From Cyclobacterium sp. (GTDB lineage Bacteria; Bacteroidota; Bacteroidia; Cytophagales; Cyclobacteriaceae): a DNA stretch of 44,593 nucleotides. The notes below the pieces were generated by a model that saw nothing but the letters and a program-made list of their open reading frames with translations, ran no database searches and was not told the origin of the DNA. The stretch lies in the NCBI RefSeq assembly GCF_014762705.1, contig NZ_JABURL010000009.1, positions 1-44,593 on the forward strand. Direction: 5' to 3'. The translations under genes and the position numbers were made by a program. The first letter of the stretch is position 1. Every line of letters begins with the position of its first letter. Positions 10,474 to 20,172 of the stretch are shown in pieces.

Positions 10474-11463
10474 ATGAAGTTAGCCGTAGTAGGAGCCACC
10501 GGCCTGGTGGGCTCAGAGATTCTTGAAGTGCTTGATGAGCACAATTTCCCTTTTGATGAACTCTTGTTGGTCGCTTCCGAGCGTACTGCAGGGAAAAAGA
10601 TTACTTTTAAGGGCAAGGAATATACGGTCATAGGTCTCAAGCAGGCCGTGTCGGAGAAGCCGGACATCGCCATTTTTTCTGCAGGGGGAAATACCTCCAA
10701 GGAATGGGCTCCACAGTTTGCTGAAGTGGGAGCCATTGTCATCGACAATTCCTCTGCCTGGAGAATGGACCCCAGTAAAAAATTGGTAGTTCCCGAAATC
10801 AATGGCAAAGTCCTTCGGATTGATGACCGCATTATTGCCAATCCCAATTGTTCCACCATTCAGATGGTGCTGGCCCTTGCCCCTCTCAGGGAAAAATATG
10901 GTATCAAAAGGATCGTGGTATCTACTTATCAGTCCGTGACCGGAACGGGTAAAGATGCCGTGGACCAAATGATGGCCGAAAGAAAGGGTGAGGAAGCCAA
11001 TATGGTGTATCCTTATAAAATCGACTTGAATGTATTGCCGCACATTGACGTTTTTCAAGATAACGGCTACACCAAAGAAGAGATGAAGATGATCAACGAA
11101 ACCAAAAAAATCTTCGGAGACGACAGCATTCGGGTGACCGCCACTGCCGTAAGAATCCCCGTGATGGGTGGCCACTCAGAAGCGGTGAATGTGGAATTCC
11201 ATAAAGATTTTGACCTGGATGAAGTGAAAGAATTGTTGTCCCATACCCCTGGTGTTATTGTGGAAGATGATCCGGCCAACAATATCTACCCCATGCCCCT
11301 GAATGCCCATAAGAAAGATGAAGTTTTTGTAGGTAGATTGCGCCGGGATGAAACCCAGCCCAATACGCTTAACATGTGGATTGTGGCGGACAACCTGAGA
11401 AAGGGTGCTGCTACCAATGCGGTGCAGATTGCCGAATACCTGATGGAACACAGCATGGTATAA
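10474..11463 (+). CDS. asd: Aspartate-semialdehyde dehydrogenase
   Basis: A 329-residue NADPH-dependent cytoplasmic enzyme that reduces aspartyl-4-phosphate to aspartate-4-semialdehyde. This is the branch point to lysine/diaminopimelate, methionine and threonine. Visible are the Rossmann motif VVGATGLVGSEI at the N-terminus, the catalytic cysteine in NPNCST (Cys126), the segment STYQSVTGTGK, and RIPVMGGHSEAVNVE with the substrate-binding Arg/His region. The length is normal for the family. It is transcribed divergently from the giant surface protein, with about 100 bases between them, and the next gene begins at the base after its stop codon. Confidence 0.97.
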   Translation: MKLAVVGATGLVGSEILEVLDEHNFPFDELLLVASERTAGKKITFKGKEYTVIGLKQAVSEKPDIAIFSAGGNTSKEWAPQFAEVGAIVIDNSSAWRMDPSKKLVVPEINGKVLRIDDRIIANPNCSTIQMVLALAPLREKYGIKRIVVSTYQSVTGTGKDAVDQMMAERKGEEANMVYPYKIDLNVLPHIDVFQDNGYTKEEMKMINETKKIFGDDSIRVTATAVRIPVMGGHSEAVNVEFHKDFDLDEVKELLSHTPGVIVEDDPANNIYPMPLNAHKKDEVFVGRLRRDETQPNTLNMWIVADNLRKGAATNAVQIAEYLMEHSMV

Positions 11464-12651
11464 GTGGCACTACAAGCTACATACGATTCCCAATTGAAGC
11501 AGTTTGTGCAGGATCATCTTGATGAAGATCCTGCACAATTGCTTTTAAGGCATAAGGAAATTCCCGGCCTGGACATCAAGGCAGCTGCCCGGCAAATCGC
11601 CATGCGGCAAAAAGCCAGACAAAAACTGCCTTCCTGGTCGGCTAACCCTTCCCTGATTTTTCCACCGGCACTTTCTATGGAGCAATGCTCCTCAGAGGCT
11701 ACGGCCCGGTATAAAAGCAGTTTGTTTCAGGGGAATACCTTGGCTGACCTCACCGGAGGCTTTGGGGTGGATATTGTTTATTTAGGAGAAAACTTTACTC
11801 AGCTCACCTATATAGAGCAACAGGATGAATTGGTGGAACTGGCCAGGCATAACCTTCCCCAACTTTTGAATAGCCGGCAATTGAGGATTATCCACCAAGA
11901 TGGCATCGCTTTTCTCCATCAAACCAGGGAAAAATTTGACCTGCTCTTCGTGGATCCTGCCAGAAGGGGAAAAGACAATCGGAAGCTGTACCGGCTGCAG
12001 GACCTGGAACCGGATGTAGTGGAAAATTGGACCTTGCTGCAGAAGAAAGCGGCCAAAATCCTGATCAAGGCCTCCCCCATGCTGGACATCAGCATGGCAG
12101 GACGGGAATTACCTGGTCTCTCAGAAATTCATGTGGTAAGCGTAAAAAATGAGGTCAGGGAATTGTTGCTTTTGTACAATGGCTCGCATCAGCCGCTGAA
12201 GATTATAGCCGTGGAAATCAATGGTCAGGACCAAAGTGTTTTTTCTTTTACCCCGGAAGAAGAGCTCAATGCGGCACCCGTATTTTCCTTTCCCCAAAAA
12301 TATCTGGTCATTCCCTATGCCGGAATATTAAAAGCAGGGGCATTTAAAAGTTTTGCGGTCAAGCAGGGATTGGCCAAACTACATCCCCACACCCACGTGT
12401 ACACCACCGATCAATTTCCTGAGGCCGTTCCCGGGAGGGTTTTCGAGGTGTTGGAGGAAATCAAAGCGGACAAGAAATTGATAAAAAAGCTTTATCCGGA
12501 GGGCTTGGCCCATATAATTTCCCGAAATCATCCCTTAAAGGCCGACGCATTCAAAAAGAAATTCCGGCTAAGAGATGGGGGAGATGAATTTTTGCTTGCA
12601 GTCACGGTAATGAATGGAAAGACGGGGGTTTGGCGTTGCAGGATGGTTTGA
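11464..12651 (+). CDS. PG1098-type class I SAM-dependent methyltransferase, THUMP-like domain
   Basis: A 395-residue cytoplasmic protein, probably an RNA methyltransferase. The SAM-binding motif I is LADLTGGFGVDIVYL (about residues 93-107). The acidic loop YIEQQDELVELA and motif IV FDLLFVDPARRG (about 158-169) follow. The C-terminal third (about 300-395) resembles the THUMP-like domain of the Porphyromonas PG1098 family, with FEVLEEI near its start. It starts with GTG directly after the asd stop codon, with no intergenic base, so translation is probably coupled. The real substrate is not known to me. The link with asd looks like simple co-transcription. Confidence 0.85.
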   Translation: MALQATYDSQLKQFVQDHLDEDPAQLLLRHKEIPGLDIKAAARQIAMRQKARQKLPSWSANPSLIFPPALSMEQCSSEATARYKSSLFQGNTLADLTGGFGVDIVYLGENFTQLTYIEQQDELVELARHNLPQLLNSRQLRIIHQDGIAFLHQTREKFDLLFVDPARRGKDNRKLYRLQDLEPDVVENWTLLQKKAAKILIKASPMLDISMAGRELPGLSEIHVVSVKNEVRELLLLYNGSHQPLKIIAVEINGQDQSVFSFTPEEELNAAPVFSFPQKYLVIPYAGILKAGAFKSFAVKQGLAKLHPHTHVYTTDQFPEAVPGRVFEVLEEIKADKKLIKKLYPEGLAHIISRNHPLKADAFKKKFRLRDGGDEFLLAVTVMNGKTGVWRCRMV

Positions 12652-12750
12652 TGTGCTGATGTGTCGATGTGCTGATGGATATGCCGGGGCTGCAGTGACT
12701 GGGGTGCCTAAGGTTCCTGGGCTTGTCGAAGGAAGCTTGTCGAAAGCATG
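12650..12750. repeat. Short intergenic repeats
   Basis: Directly at the end of the methyltransferase gene GATGTGCTGATG occurs twice (12650-12661 and 12666-12677), a period of 16 bases. Then follows GGTTCCTGGGCTTGTCGAAGG with a second GCTTGTCGAA (about 12711-12744). Both types resemble interspersed repeats common between genes in Bacteroidota; the CTTGTCGAAGG type is particularly widespread. No coding potential is visible. Confidence 0.6.
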
Positions 12751-12798
12751 GTTTGATTTGTAATGGGCAGATATAGATTTTATATAATTGTCTACTGC

Positions 12799-13233
12799 TT
12801 AAGCTTCTTGGAATATTTTTTCCGTTAAACCAGGCACGTTTGGGTTGTTCTTTTGTAAATAGGCTACCAATCCCCAAAAAACAAACTTTTGTAAAATGGG
12901 CAGGTGAACGTAAAAATAGCTTTTCCACTGAGGATGTATGGTAATGGTGCCCTCTGCTATTGTATAGGGGCAAAAATTCGGGGGGTGGTATGGAGAACTC
13001 ATTGAAGAATCAGAGATCATTTTGTTTTTTTGATGATCGGGAATTTCCCTTAATTCACTTTCAAACCAAGGTGTTAAAAAGCGGAATGGGACACACCTTG
13101 AGAAGTTGTTTAAAAGCTGCTTTTTTTGATTTATTTCAAAGATAATGCATTTTAGGAGTCCTGAAAACTCACTAAATGAGACAAATCTGACATGATCGAC
13201 ATCATAGGAGATATTCACGGATACAGTGATCAA
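12799..13233 (-). pseudogene. Possible decayed gene, C-terminal remnant
   Basis: A minus-strand open frame of 144 codons runs from inside the start of the metallophosphoesterase gene to a stop at 12799. The last 95 residues look like real protein rather than noise: VPFRFLTPWFESEL, then GTITIHPQWKSYF, then WGLVAYLQKNNPNVPGL. This pattern reminds me of the C-terminal part of HNH-endonuclease-type proteins of Bacteroidota, but that is recollection, not a search result. No upstream N-terminal half or nuclease motif exists here, because the frame runs into the divergent gene. It sits among intergenic repeats, so I read it as a decayed gene. A short true gene starting at 13002 or 13020 is the alternative. 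Confidence 0.4.
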
Positions 13234-14076
13234 TTGGAGGCATTGCTACTCAAACTGGGATACAGGAAGGAGGGAGGAGTCTATTTTCACCCGCAAAGGA
13301 CCGTACTTTTTTTAGGAGACTATATCAATAAAGGACCAAAAATCAAAGAAACACTGGAAATTGTAAAGGCCATGGCAGACAAGGGTTCCGCCATCGCTTT
13401 AATGGGTAACCATGAGTTTAATGCCATTTGGGACCTGTTTCGACTAGAAAATGAAAGCTTGCCGGCAGACCAATCTTTCCAGTGGGAAGACAGCCTTTTG
13501 GCATTTGATAATAACTTAAATGAATTCAAATATTACGTGGATTGGTTTAAAAACCTGCCTCTTTTTTATGAAAACGACTATTTTCGTGCTGTTCATGCCT
13601 GTTGGGACCCTGGGCAGATCAGTCTTTTAAAGGAAAACTTAACTGGAAAAGCACTTACAGGAGAGTTGATCACAAAAACACCTGAATGTAACAGGGCACT
13701 TACAGAGACCCTCAATGGAAAGGAGTTGGCATTGCCCATAAATGCCTCCATTCAGGAAGCAGGTTTTGCAGCGGGTACCAGGATCAGGTACAAATGGTGG
13801 GAGGATCCCGCACAAATGAGCTATAAAGATTTCAGTGTGGATCCGGTGGATTTGCCCGACCTTGCTCTGGACCTGTCACTGATAAAGGACAGGCAATATT
13901 ATGGGGAAGGAGAAAAGCCGGTATTTTTTGGCCATTATGGGCGGGCGGGATTTTCTTCTATTATCCGGCACAATGTGTGCTGCCTGGATTTCGGGATGGG
14001 TAACGGAGGATATCTGGCCGCTTACCGAATGGATGAAAGCCTGAAATTGTCCAATGACAAGCTGGTGTATGTATGA
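13192..14076 (+). CDS. Metallophosphoesterase (Ser/Thr phosphatase-like)
   Basis: A 294-residue cytoplasmic calcineurin-like phosphoesterase. All three metal-binding blocks are visible: GDIHG (residues 6-10), GDYINKGP (about 42-49, in place of the usual GDxVDRG) and GNHE (about 72-75). Further down are VHACWD and FFGHYG, matching the VHAG and GH(T/Y) metal-ligand motifs. The fold is that of the PPP-type phosphatases and symmetrical Ap4A hydrolases such as ApaH and PrpE. The substrate is not evident. The start at 13192 places the GDIHG block where the family has it. Confidence 0.9.
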   Translation: MIDIIGDIHGYSDQLEALLLKLGYRKEGGVYFHPQRTVLFLGDYINKGPKIKETLEIVKAMADKGSAIALMGNHEFNAIWDLFRLENESLPADQSFQWEDSLLAFDNNLNEFKYYVDWFKNLPLFYENDYFRAVHACWDPGQISLLKENLTGKALTGELITKTPECNRALTETLNGKELALPINASIQEAGFAAGTRIRYKWWEDPAQMSYKDFSVDPVDLPDLALDLSLIKDRQYYGEGEKPVFFGHYGRAGFSSIIRHNVCCLDFGMGNGGYLAAYRMDESLKLSNDKLVYV

Positions 14077-14122
14077 AGGATTTTTTTCTTTATCTTCCCT
14101 ATCTGAACCAATAAACCTGAAA

Positions 14123-15055
14123 ATGAACCGAAGAAACTTTACCAGGAAAACCGCAATGGGTCTGGCCATGGCCGGAATATCACCTTACCTTTCTGCTTTT
14201 GGCCTTCCACAAGGAAGCGTCAGACTAGGAGGCCCTATCTACCAAAACTACCAGTCTCCGGACGACTGGGTAGCTGCCGTTCTAAATAAAAATTACAGGG
14301 CAGCCTACTGTCCGGTAAGTTTGGATGCCGGAAGCGATGAAATCCGGCTTTTTGAAGCAGCGGCCAAAAAAGCCGATATCGTCATTGCGGAGGTAGGGGC
14401 CTGGAGTAATCCCATCAGCCCTGATGCGGAGATGGCCAGGGCCTCATTCGACAAGTGCACGCAATCCCTGCAGCTGGCCGATGCCATTGGTGCCAACTGC
14501 TGTGTGAATATCAGCGGCTCAAAAAACCCGGAACATTGGGCAGGTCCTCACAAGGACAACCTTACCTCGGATACATTTGATCAGGTAGTAGAGGTGACCC
14601 GCAAAATCATCGATGAAGTGCAACCCAAAAGGACCCACTTTGCACTGGAACCCATGCCCTGGGCTTTTCCGGACTCGGCAGACAGCTACCTGGACCTGAT
14701 CCGGGCTATTGACCGCAAGGCCTTTGGGGTACACATGGACCCCATGAACCTGATCATTACACCCGGCTTGTACTATGGCAATGCAGACATGATCAAATCC
14801 TGTTTTAAAAAACTGGGTCCCCATATCCGGAGTTGCCATGCCAAGGATATACAAATACGGGAAGATTATTACATGCCCCAGTTTACGGAAGTACGGCCAG
14901 GCCTCGGGGTAATGGATTATCAGGTGTTTCTTCAGGAGCTGAGCCAGCTTTCAGGTATCCCCCTGATGATGGAGCACCTCAGCTCTGCCGAAGAATATGA
15001 CCTGGCAGCAAGGTATATCCGTTCAGAGGGGAAGAAAATCGGAATTACGGTTTAA
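14123..15055 (+). CDS. Tat-exported sugar phosphate isomerase/epimerase-like TIM barrel
   Basis: A 310-residue TIM-barrel protein of the xylose isomerase-like (AP endonuclease 2) superfamily. I place the start at 14123, because it opens with a twin-arginine leader, MNRRNFTRKTAMGLAMAGIS. The upstream 23 codons of the frame overlap the previous gene. Metal-binding positions of the fold are visible: FALEPMPWAF (Glu), GVHMDPMN (His and Asp), RSCHAKDI (His) and MMEHL (Glu). Such exported epimerase-like proteins are common in carbohydrate-degrading Bacteroidota and act in the periplasm on sugars of unknown identity. It follows the metallophosphoesterase by 46 bases and may share its transcript. It converges with the small gene on the other strand, overlapping it by 4 bases. 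Confidence 0.85.
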   Translation: MNRRNFTRKTAMGLAMAGISPYLSAFGLPQGSVRLGGPIYQNYQSPDDWVAAVLNKNYRAAYCPVSLDAGSDEIRLFEAAAKKADIVIAEVGAWSNPISPDAEMARASFDKCTQSLQLADAIGANCCVNISGSKNPEHWAGPHKDNLTSDTFDQVVEVTRKIIDEVQPKRTHFALEPMPWAFPDSADSYLDLIRAIDRKAFGVHMDPMNLIITPGLYYGNADMIKSCFKKLGPHIRSCHAKDIQIREDYYMPQFTEVRPGLGVMDYQVFLQELSQLSGIPLMMEHLSSAEEYDLAARYIRSEGKKIGITV

Positions 15056-15246
15056 TCTTGCAGGACTCCGATTGACAGCAGACTCAGGAACAGCAGCAAT
15101 GCCGGAATCCCATAATATTTCAAGACTATAAGGCGGTTGCAGCGGTGCAAGAACCAAAGTACCAGTACCGGGCGAATAAATCCCAGGACCAGGCCAAGAC
15201 CGGCCAGCAGGAATAAGATTTTCAGACTTGCAATAAGGGTTTCCAT
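15052..15246 (-). CDS. Small two-helix membrane protein
   Basis: 64 residues with two hydrophobic segments (about 5-30 and 42-62). They flank a short basic, polar loop with LVLWFLHRCNRLIVLKYYG. That loop looks family-like, as in small uncharacterised Bacteroidota membrane proteins, but I cannot name a family. It begins right behind the terminator of the infB operon and ends inside the last codons of the convergent TIM-barrel gene. Function unknown. It could be a spurious frame, but the clean two-helix layout argues for a gene. Confidence 0.55.
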   Translation of the reverse strand: METLIASLKILFLLAGLGLVLGFIRPVLVLWFLHRCNRLIVLKYYGIPALLLFLSLLSIGVLQD

Positions 15247-15254
15247 AAGACCAC

Positions 15255-15287
15255 AAAAGGACAGCTGTAGGCTGTCCTTTTATCAAT
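15255..15287 (-). terminator. Terminator of the rimP-nusA-infB operon
   Basis: Perfect 11-base stem, AAAAGGACAGC (15255-15265) with GCTGTCCTTTT (15271-15281), and a 5-base loop. Read on the minus strand it lies about 70 bases after the infB stop and is followed by TTTT. The plus strand also ends in TTTT, so it could work weakly in both directions. Confidence 0.8.
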
Positions 15288-15349
15288 AAATAAATAATAA
15301 ACTTAACTCCGGCATATCCTGTATTGTCACATTTGGAGTTTGGGATGCT

Positions 15350-18328
15350 TTATTTTTTACGCTTGATTTCTTCCATTTTATAACCTTCAAAAGTGTCGCC
15401 CACCTGCAGGTCATTGAAACCTTTGATAGAAACACCACACTCGTAGCCGTATTTGACTTCGGCCACATCATCTTTGAAACGTTTGAGGGCACTGATTTCA
15501 CCCTCATGAATAACGATACCATCTCTGATGACCCTGATTTTGTTTTTTCGGTGAAGGTACCCATCGGTAACATAAGCACCGGCCACTGTTCCTACCTTGG
15601 AGATCTTGAATACCTCCCTTACTTCAATATTACCGGTAATGACTTCTTCAAACTCAGGTTCCAGCATGCCTTCAATGGCATCCTTAATCTGGTTAATGGC
15701 ATCATAAATGATGGAATAGTGTCTGATCTCGATTTCTTCCTGTTCGGCCAATCGCTTGGCATTGGCGGACGGTCTTACCTGGAACCCCAGGATGATGGCA
15801 TCTGAAGCGGAAGCAAGCAATACGTCTGATTCCGAAATCTGACCCACACCCTGATGGATAATACTCACCTTCACCTCTTCTTTGGAAAGCTTTAACAAGG
15901 AATCTGACAGGGCTTCCACCGATCCGTCCACATCACCTTTGATGATGATGTTGAGCTCCTTAAAGCTACCTATGGCCAGCCTTCGGCCAATTTCATCCAG
16001 GGTAATGTGTTTCTTGGTTCTGAGGCTTTGCTCTCTTTGGATTTGTTCCCGTGAATTGGCGATTTCTCTTGCTTCACGCTCAGAATCGTAAACTTTAAAC
16101 ACATCTCCAGCCTGGGGAGCACCACTTAATCCCAGTACCTGTACCGGAGTAGAGGGTCCTGCTGCTTCAACCTTTTGTCCCAAATGGTCAAACATGGCCT
16201 TTACCCGGCCATAATGCTGGCCTGCAAGGATGGTGTCGCCTACCTTTAAGGTTCCACCTTGTACCATAATGGTGGTCACATAACCCCTTCCTTTATCCAG
16301 AGAGGCTTCTACCACTGTGCCTACTGCATTTTTCTTAGGATTGGCTTTGAGCTCCAGGATTTCAGATTCCAACAGTACCTTTTCCAACAGGTCATCTATA
16401 CCCATTCCTGTCTTAGCCGAAATTTCCTGAGACTGGTATTTTCCGCCCCAATCTTCCACCAATAAGTTCATATTGGCCAATTCCTCCCTGATTTTATCTG
16501 CGTTTGCATTGGGTCGATCTATTTTATTGATCGCAAAAATCATTGGGACACCGGCTACCTGTGCATGGTTGATGGCTTCTTTGGTTTGTGGCATCACACT
16601 ATCATCAGCAGCGATCACGATGATGGCTACGTCGGTGATTTTGGCACCCCTGGCCCGCATGGCTGTAAATGCTTCGTGTCCTGGTGTATCCAGGAAGGCT
16701 ATTTTATGGCCATCAGTTGTTTCCACATCATAGGCGCCGATATGCTGGGTAATCCCTCCAGCTTCTCCATGGGTCACCTTGGATCTCCTGATATAATCCA
16801 GAAGAGAAGTTTTACCATGATCCACATGTCCCATGATGGTGACGATAGGGGCTCTTTCCACCAATTGCTCTGGGTCTTCTTCTACCTTTATCTCGGCCTC
16901 TTCCTCATCGGATTTGGTAAATTCAACGTCATAGTTGAACTCATCTGCAATAATGGTAATGGCCTCGGCATCCAAACGCTGGTTGATGGACACGAACATG
17001 CCCAATCCCATGCACACGGATATAACCTCATTGACGGAAACATCCATCAGGGAAGCAAGGTCATTGGCAGAAATAAATTCTGTTACCTTTAAAACTTTGC
17101 TTTCCTCCGGGGTATCGCTTACCTCCTTGGATCTTTCTGAACGTTTATCCCTGCGGTTTTTTCCTTTACCTCCGGATTTACCCCCACCTTGTAGTCGGGC
17201 AAGGGTTTGTTTGATTTGATCCTGTATTTCTTTTTGGGTAGGTTCTTCTTTCTGGAACCTGGCATTTCCGGGTCTTCCTCCCGGACGGCCTGTTGCTCCT
17301 CTGTTGTTGCCTTTTCTGGCACCCTGGGCAGGGCCTTTTCCCGCTGCACCAGGTGCTCCCGGCTTGGCCCCTTCGGCTCCTCTGGCAGGTCGGTTATCTA
17401 TGCGTTTTCTCGGACGTTTTTTCTTTTCTTTATTGCGCTCATCCGAAGATGCCACCGGTTTGGTTTTCTTTTTGGACTTGTCTTTAGGCAACTCTATTTT
17501 TCCTAAAACCGTCAATCCCTTCAGGGAATCGGCTCTGGCTGAAATAACACGGTCCTCTGATTTTTCAGCGGGTTTTTGCGGCTCTTCGGCTGGCTTTTGG
17601 GCTGTTGCAGGCTTTTCTTCTGCTGCAGGTTTCTCTTCCGCCGGTTTCTCTGCTTCTGGTTTCTTTTCTGCTTCAGGTTTTTCTTCCACCTTACTTGCGG
17701 ATGGCTCGGGTTTGGTAGATTCCTTAACGGACTCTTCCTCCTTTGCCTTTTCAGGTGCTTTGGCTGCTTTTTCCTCGGCCTTGGGTTTTTCTTCTATTAC
17801 CTCTTTTTCAGGTTTCTCAGGCTCGGAAACTTTCCTTTCCGGGGCTTTTGTCTCAGGTTGCTGAGGTTTTGGTTCTTCAGCACTTTTTTTCTCCCCTTCG
17901 CCTGGTTTGGGGCTTTTACCCTCCAAATCAATTTTTCCTACAACTTTTATCCCTTGTAGTTTAGGTGCATCAGTAGGTATTTTGTCAGTATCTTTTTCGG
18001 CTGGCTTTTTCTCCTCTTTGGCCGCTGGAGCTGGTTTTTCAGGTTCAGGTTTTTTGATTTCCTTTTCCGGTTCAGACTCAGATTCAGCGCGAATGGTAAA
18101 ATTCTCGTTGTGTCTTTTACCAATGGACAGATGAGAGGCCTCTTCCTTCTCCTGGGCAGAAGACCGGAACTCTTTGGCAAGCATATTGAAATGCTCCAAA
18201 CTTATTTTTGAGTTCGGGTTGCTTTCTACCTCAAAGCCCTTCTTCGCCATGGACTCAACGATGGTTGCTACCCCTACATTGAGCTTTCTGGCTACCTGGC
18301 CTAATCGCATCATTTTTTCTTCTGACAT
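15350..18328 (-). CDS. infB: Translation initiation factor IF-2
   Basis: A 992-residue GTPase that brings initiator tRNA to the 30S subunit and promotes subunit joining. The N-terminal IF2_N motif is [19 protein letters not shown] (from residue 6). Residues about 85-390 are a long charged, low-complexity linker rich in Lys, Glu, Pro and Ala, ending in a basic Gly-rich part. The GTPase domain begins near residue 490: G1 GHVDHGKT (about 498), G3 DTPGHEAF, G4 NKID. Domains II to IV follow, with [13 protein letters not shown] in domain III and [18 protein letters not shown] near the end. The length is usual for the phylum. It is the last gene of the rimP-nusA-infB operon, 71 bases after nusA. Confidence 0.98.
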   Translation of the reverse strand: MSEEKMMRLGQVARKLNVGVATIVESMAKKGFEVESNPNSKISLEHFNMLAKEFRSSAQEKEEASHLSIGKRHNENFTIRAESESEPEKEIKKPEPEKPAPAAKEEKKPAEKDTDKIPTDAPKLQGIKVVGKIDLEGKSPKPGEGEKKSAEEPKPQQPETKAPERKVSEPEKPEKEVIEEKPKAEEKAAKAPEKAKEEESVKESTKPEPSASKVEEKPEAEKKPEAEKPAEEKPAAEEKPATAQKPAEEPQKPAEKSEDRVISARADSLKGLTVLGKIELPKDKSKKKTKPVASSDERNKEKKKRPRKRIDNRPARGAEGAKPGAPGAAGKGPAQGARKGNNRGATGRPGGRPGNARFQKEEPTQKEIQDQIKQTLARLQGGGKSGGKGKNRRDKRSERSKEVSDTPEESKVLKVTEFISANDLASLMDVSVNEVISVCMGLGMFVSINQRLDAEAITIIADEFNYDVEFTKSDEEEAEIKVEEDPEQLVERAPIVTIMGHVDHGKTSLLDYIRRSKVTHGEAGGITQHIGAYDVETTDGHKIAFLDTPGHEAFTAMRARGAKITDVAIIVIAADDSVMPQTKEAINHAQVAGVPMIFAINKIDRPNANADKIREELANMNLLVEDWGGKYQSQEISAKTGMGIDDLLEKVLLESEILELKANPKKNAVGTVVEASLDKGRGYVTTIMVQGGTLKVGDTILAGQHYGRVKAMFDHLGQKVEAAGPSTPVQVLGLSGAPQAGDVFKVYDSEREAREIANSREQIQREQSLRTKKHITLDEIGRRLAIGSFKELNIIIKGDVDGSVEALSDSLLKLSKEEVKVSIIHQGVGQISESDVLLASASDAIILGFQVRPSANAKRLAEQEEIEIRHYSIIYDAINQIKDAIEGMLEPEFEEVITGNIEVREVFKISKVGTVAGAYVTDGYLHRKNKIRVIRDGIVIHEGEISALKRFKDDVAEVKYGYECGVSIKGFNDLQVGDTFEGYKMEEIKRKK

Positions 18329-18399
18329 ACTAATACCTATTCCTGTATTTTAATATAATGCAAATATAAAGGGGATAACGAATTATCTATCGCTATTTG

Positions 18400-19644
18400 C
18401 TATTCAAATTCTTGTTTTAATATTTTAAATACATCATCAATCGTTTCTTCTTCCAATTCAGTTCTTCTCAACAGGTCTTCTTTGGTCAGTGCCAGCACGC
18501 TTTTTGCTGTATCCAGCCCTGTTTTCTTGAATTCCTCGATGACCCAAGCCTCAATTTCATCAGAAAATTCCGACAAATCCACATCTTCCTCGTCTTCATA
18601 ACCTGACAGTTCCCTGAAAACGTCAATTTCATACCCCACCAGGCGGCTGGCCAACCTGATATTGAAGCCCCCTTTGCCTATGGCCAGAGAAACCTGATCA
18701 GGTTTAAGGTAAACCGAAATCCTTTTCTCTTCCTCATTGACTTGTAGGGAAGAAACCTTTGCCGGGCTCAATGCCCTGGAAACATATAAATCCAGGTTTT
18801 CCGTATAATTGATAACGTCAATATTCTCATTCTGCAGTTCCCTCACCACAGCATGGATCCTGCTTCCCTTCATGCCTACACAGGCACCCACAGGGTCGAT
18901 GCGGTCATCGTAAGACTCTACAGCTACCTTGGCTCTTTCACCGGGCTCTCTTACTATCTTTTTTATGGTGATCAAACCATCATATACCTCAGGAACCTCG
19001 TTTTCAAACAACCTCTCCAAAAATATAGGTGAGGTTCTGGACAAAACGATCCTTGGGTTGCCATTGATCATTTCCACCTTGTGTACTATGGCCCGCACAG
19101 CATCACCTTTCCGGAAACGGTCCTTGGGTATCTGCTCAGACTTTGGCATGATCAACTCATTTCCTTCTCCATCCATTAGCAGCACTTCCCTGCCCAATAT
19201 CTGATACACCTCAGCATTGATGATTTCTCCGACTAATTCTTCATATTGCTGGAAAAGCAAGTCTTTCTCCAAATCCTTGATCCTTTGGATCAGGGTTTGT
19301 CTGGCCATCATCACTGCTCTCCTTCCAAAATCTTCCAATTCGATTTTTTCGTAGGTTTCTTCCCCAATTTCAAAATCAGGCTCAATTTTCTTTGCCTCTG
19401 ACAAACTGATTTTATCATAATCCCAGATGTCCTCGGAATTGTCATCCACAATCTCCCTGATTCTTACAATTTCCAAATCACCCTTGTCCGCATTGATGAT
19501 GACATCAAAGTTTTCATCTGTTTCGTACTTTTTCCGAATCATTGCCCTAAATACATCTTCAAGTATGCGGATCATTGTTGGTCTGTCCACATTTTTTGAT
19601 CTTGCAAACTCTGCAAATGATTCAATCAGAACTTTAGCATCCAT
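18400..19644 (-). CDS. nusA: Transcription termination/antitermination protein NusA
   Basis: A 414-residue RNA-polymerase-binding factor that modulates pausing, termination and antitermination. The N-terminal domain binds polymerase (SKNVDRPTMIRILEDVFRAM). An S1 domain lies around 135-200 (VGEIINAEVYQI, FRKGDAVRAIV). Two KH domains follow: the first has DPVGACVGMKGSRIHAVVRE (about 250-270), the second VSLAIGKGGFNIRLA (about 315-330). A short acidic C-terminus with helix-hairpin-helix character (FKKTGLDTAKSVLALTKEDL) ends it. The long Proteobacterial C-terminal repeats are absent, as expected. It starts 5 bases after the rimP stop. Confidence 0.97.
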   Translation of the reverse strand: MDAKVLIESFAEFARSKNVDRPTMIRILEDVFRAMIRKKYETDENFDVIINADKGDLEIVRIREIVDDNSEDIWDYDKISLSEAKKIEPDFEIGEETYEKIELEDFGRRAVMMARQTLIQRIKDLEKDLLFQQYEELVGEIINAEVYQILGREVLLMDGEGNELIMPKSEQIPKDRFRKGDAVRAIVHKVEMINGNPRIVLSRTSPIFLERLFENEVPEVYDGLITIKKIVREPGERAKVAVESYDDRIDPVGACVGMKGSRIHAVVRELQNENIDVINYTENLDLYVSRALSPAKVSSLQVNEEEKRISVYLKPDQVSLAIGKGGFNIRLASRLVGYEIDVFRELSGYEDEEDVDLSEFSDEIEAWVIEEFKKTGLDTAKSVLALTKEDLLRRTELEEETIDDVFKILKQEFE

Positions 19645-19649
19645 TGTTT

Positions 19650-20120
19650 TTATTTGAAAGAGACTAATACTATAGATTTCTTAATTTGGTCAAAAGTAAA
19701 ATTAAGGCTTTCCTCAACCCCTTTTTTTCCTTTTTCTTTTTTCATTGACAATAACTGAATGCCCCTTTGATCTACCTCGGTTAATTTTCCTTCAAGGATT
19801 TGATCGTTGGCCAGGACCACTTGCAGGTTTCTACCAATATTCTTTTGGTATTGCCTCCTGGAGCTCAAAGGGAAATCCACCCCGGGAGAGGATACCTCAA
19901 TGACATAAGCCGTATCCATTAGCTCCTTAGCTTCAATTTCTTCCCCTACGGCCCTGCTTACCAGGGCACAAGTGTCAATATTAATGCCATGGTCTGCATC
20001 AATCAAAATTTTAAGGGATTTTTTAGGGCCTTTCTCTACGATTTGGATATCCACCACAAAATGGCTGCTATCAGGGAGGTGTTTCTCCACTATTTCCGCT
20101 ATCGTTTGCCTCAAATTCAT
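19650..20120 (-). CDS. rimP: Ribosome maturation factor RimP
   Basis: A 156-residue cytoplasmic factor needed for 30S maturation. The N-terminal domain has IQIVEKGPKKSLKILIDADHGINIDTCALVSRAVGEE, shown here only in part by its ILIDADHG and ALVSRAVG motifs. The signature VIEVSSPGVDFPL (about residues 90-102) is the classic RimP motif. The C-terminal Sm-like domain has LEGKLTEVDQRGIQLL. The frame is open for 12 codons further upstream; MNLRQTIAEIV at 20120 matches the usual family start, so I use it. First gene of the rimP-nusA-infB operon. Confidence 0.95.
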   Translation of the reverse strand: MNLRQTIAEIVEKHLPDSSHFVVDIQIVEKGPKKSLKILIDADHGINIDTCALVSRAVGEEIEAKELMDTAYVIEVSSPGVDFPLSSRRQYQKNIGRNLQVVLANDQILEGKLTEVDQRGIQLLSMKKEKGKKGVEESLNFTFDQIKKSIVLVSFK

Positions 20121-20172
20121 ATCTTTTTGCTTACTTGCTCCAAGCTTTGTTCCCAAAATGATTCATAATGAA

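Noticed and set aside
12650-12677. Two GATGTGCTGATG copies as the start of a CRISPR array
   Set aside because: Only two 12-base units with a 4-base spacer; no further repeats, spacers or cas genes.
17207-17964. Several plus-strand frames of 64-186 codons opposite the N-terminal part of infB
   Set aside because: They are antisense shadows of the repetitive Lys/Glu/Pro/Ala codons of IF-2 and give low-complexity Phe/Ser/Gly/Leu protein.
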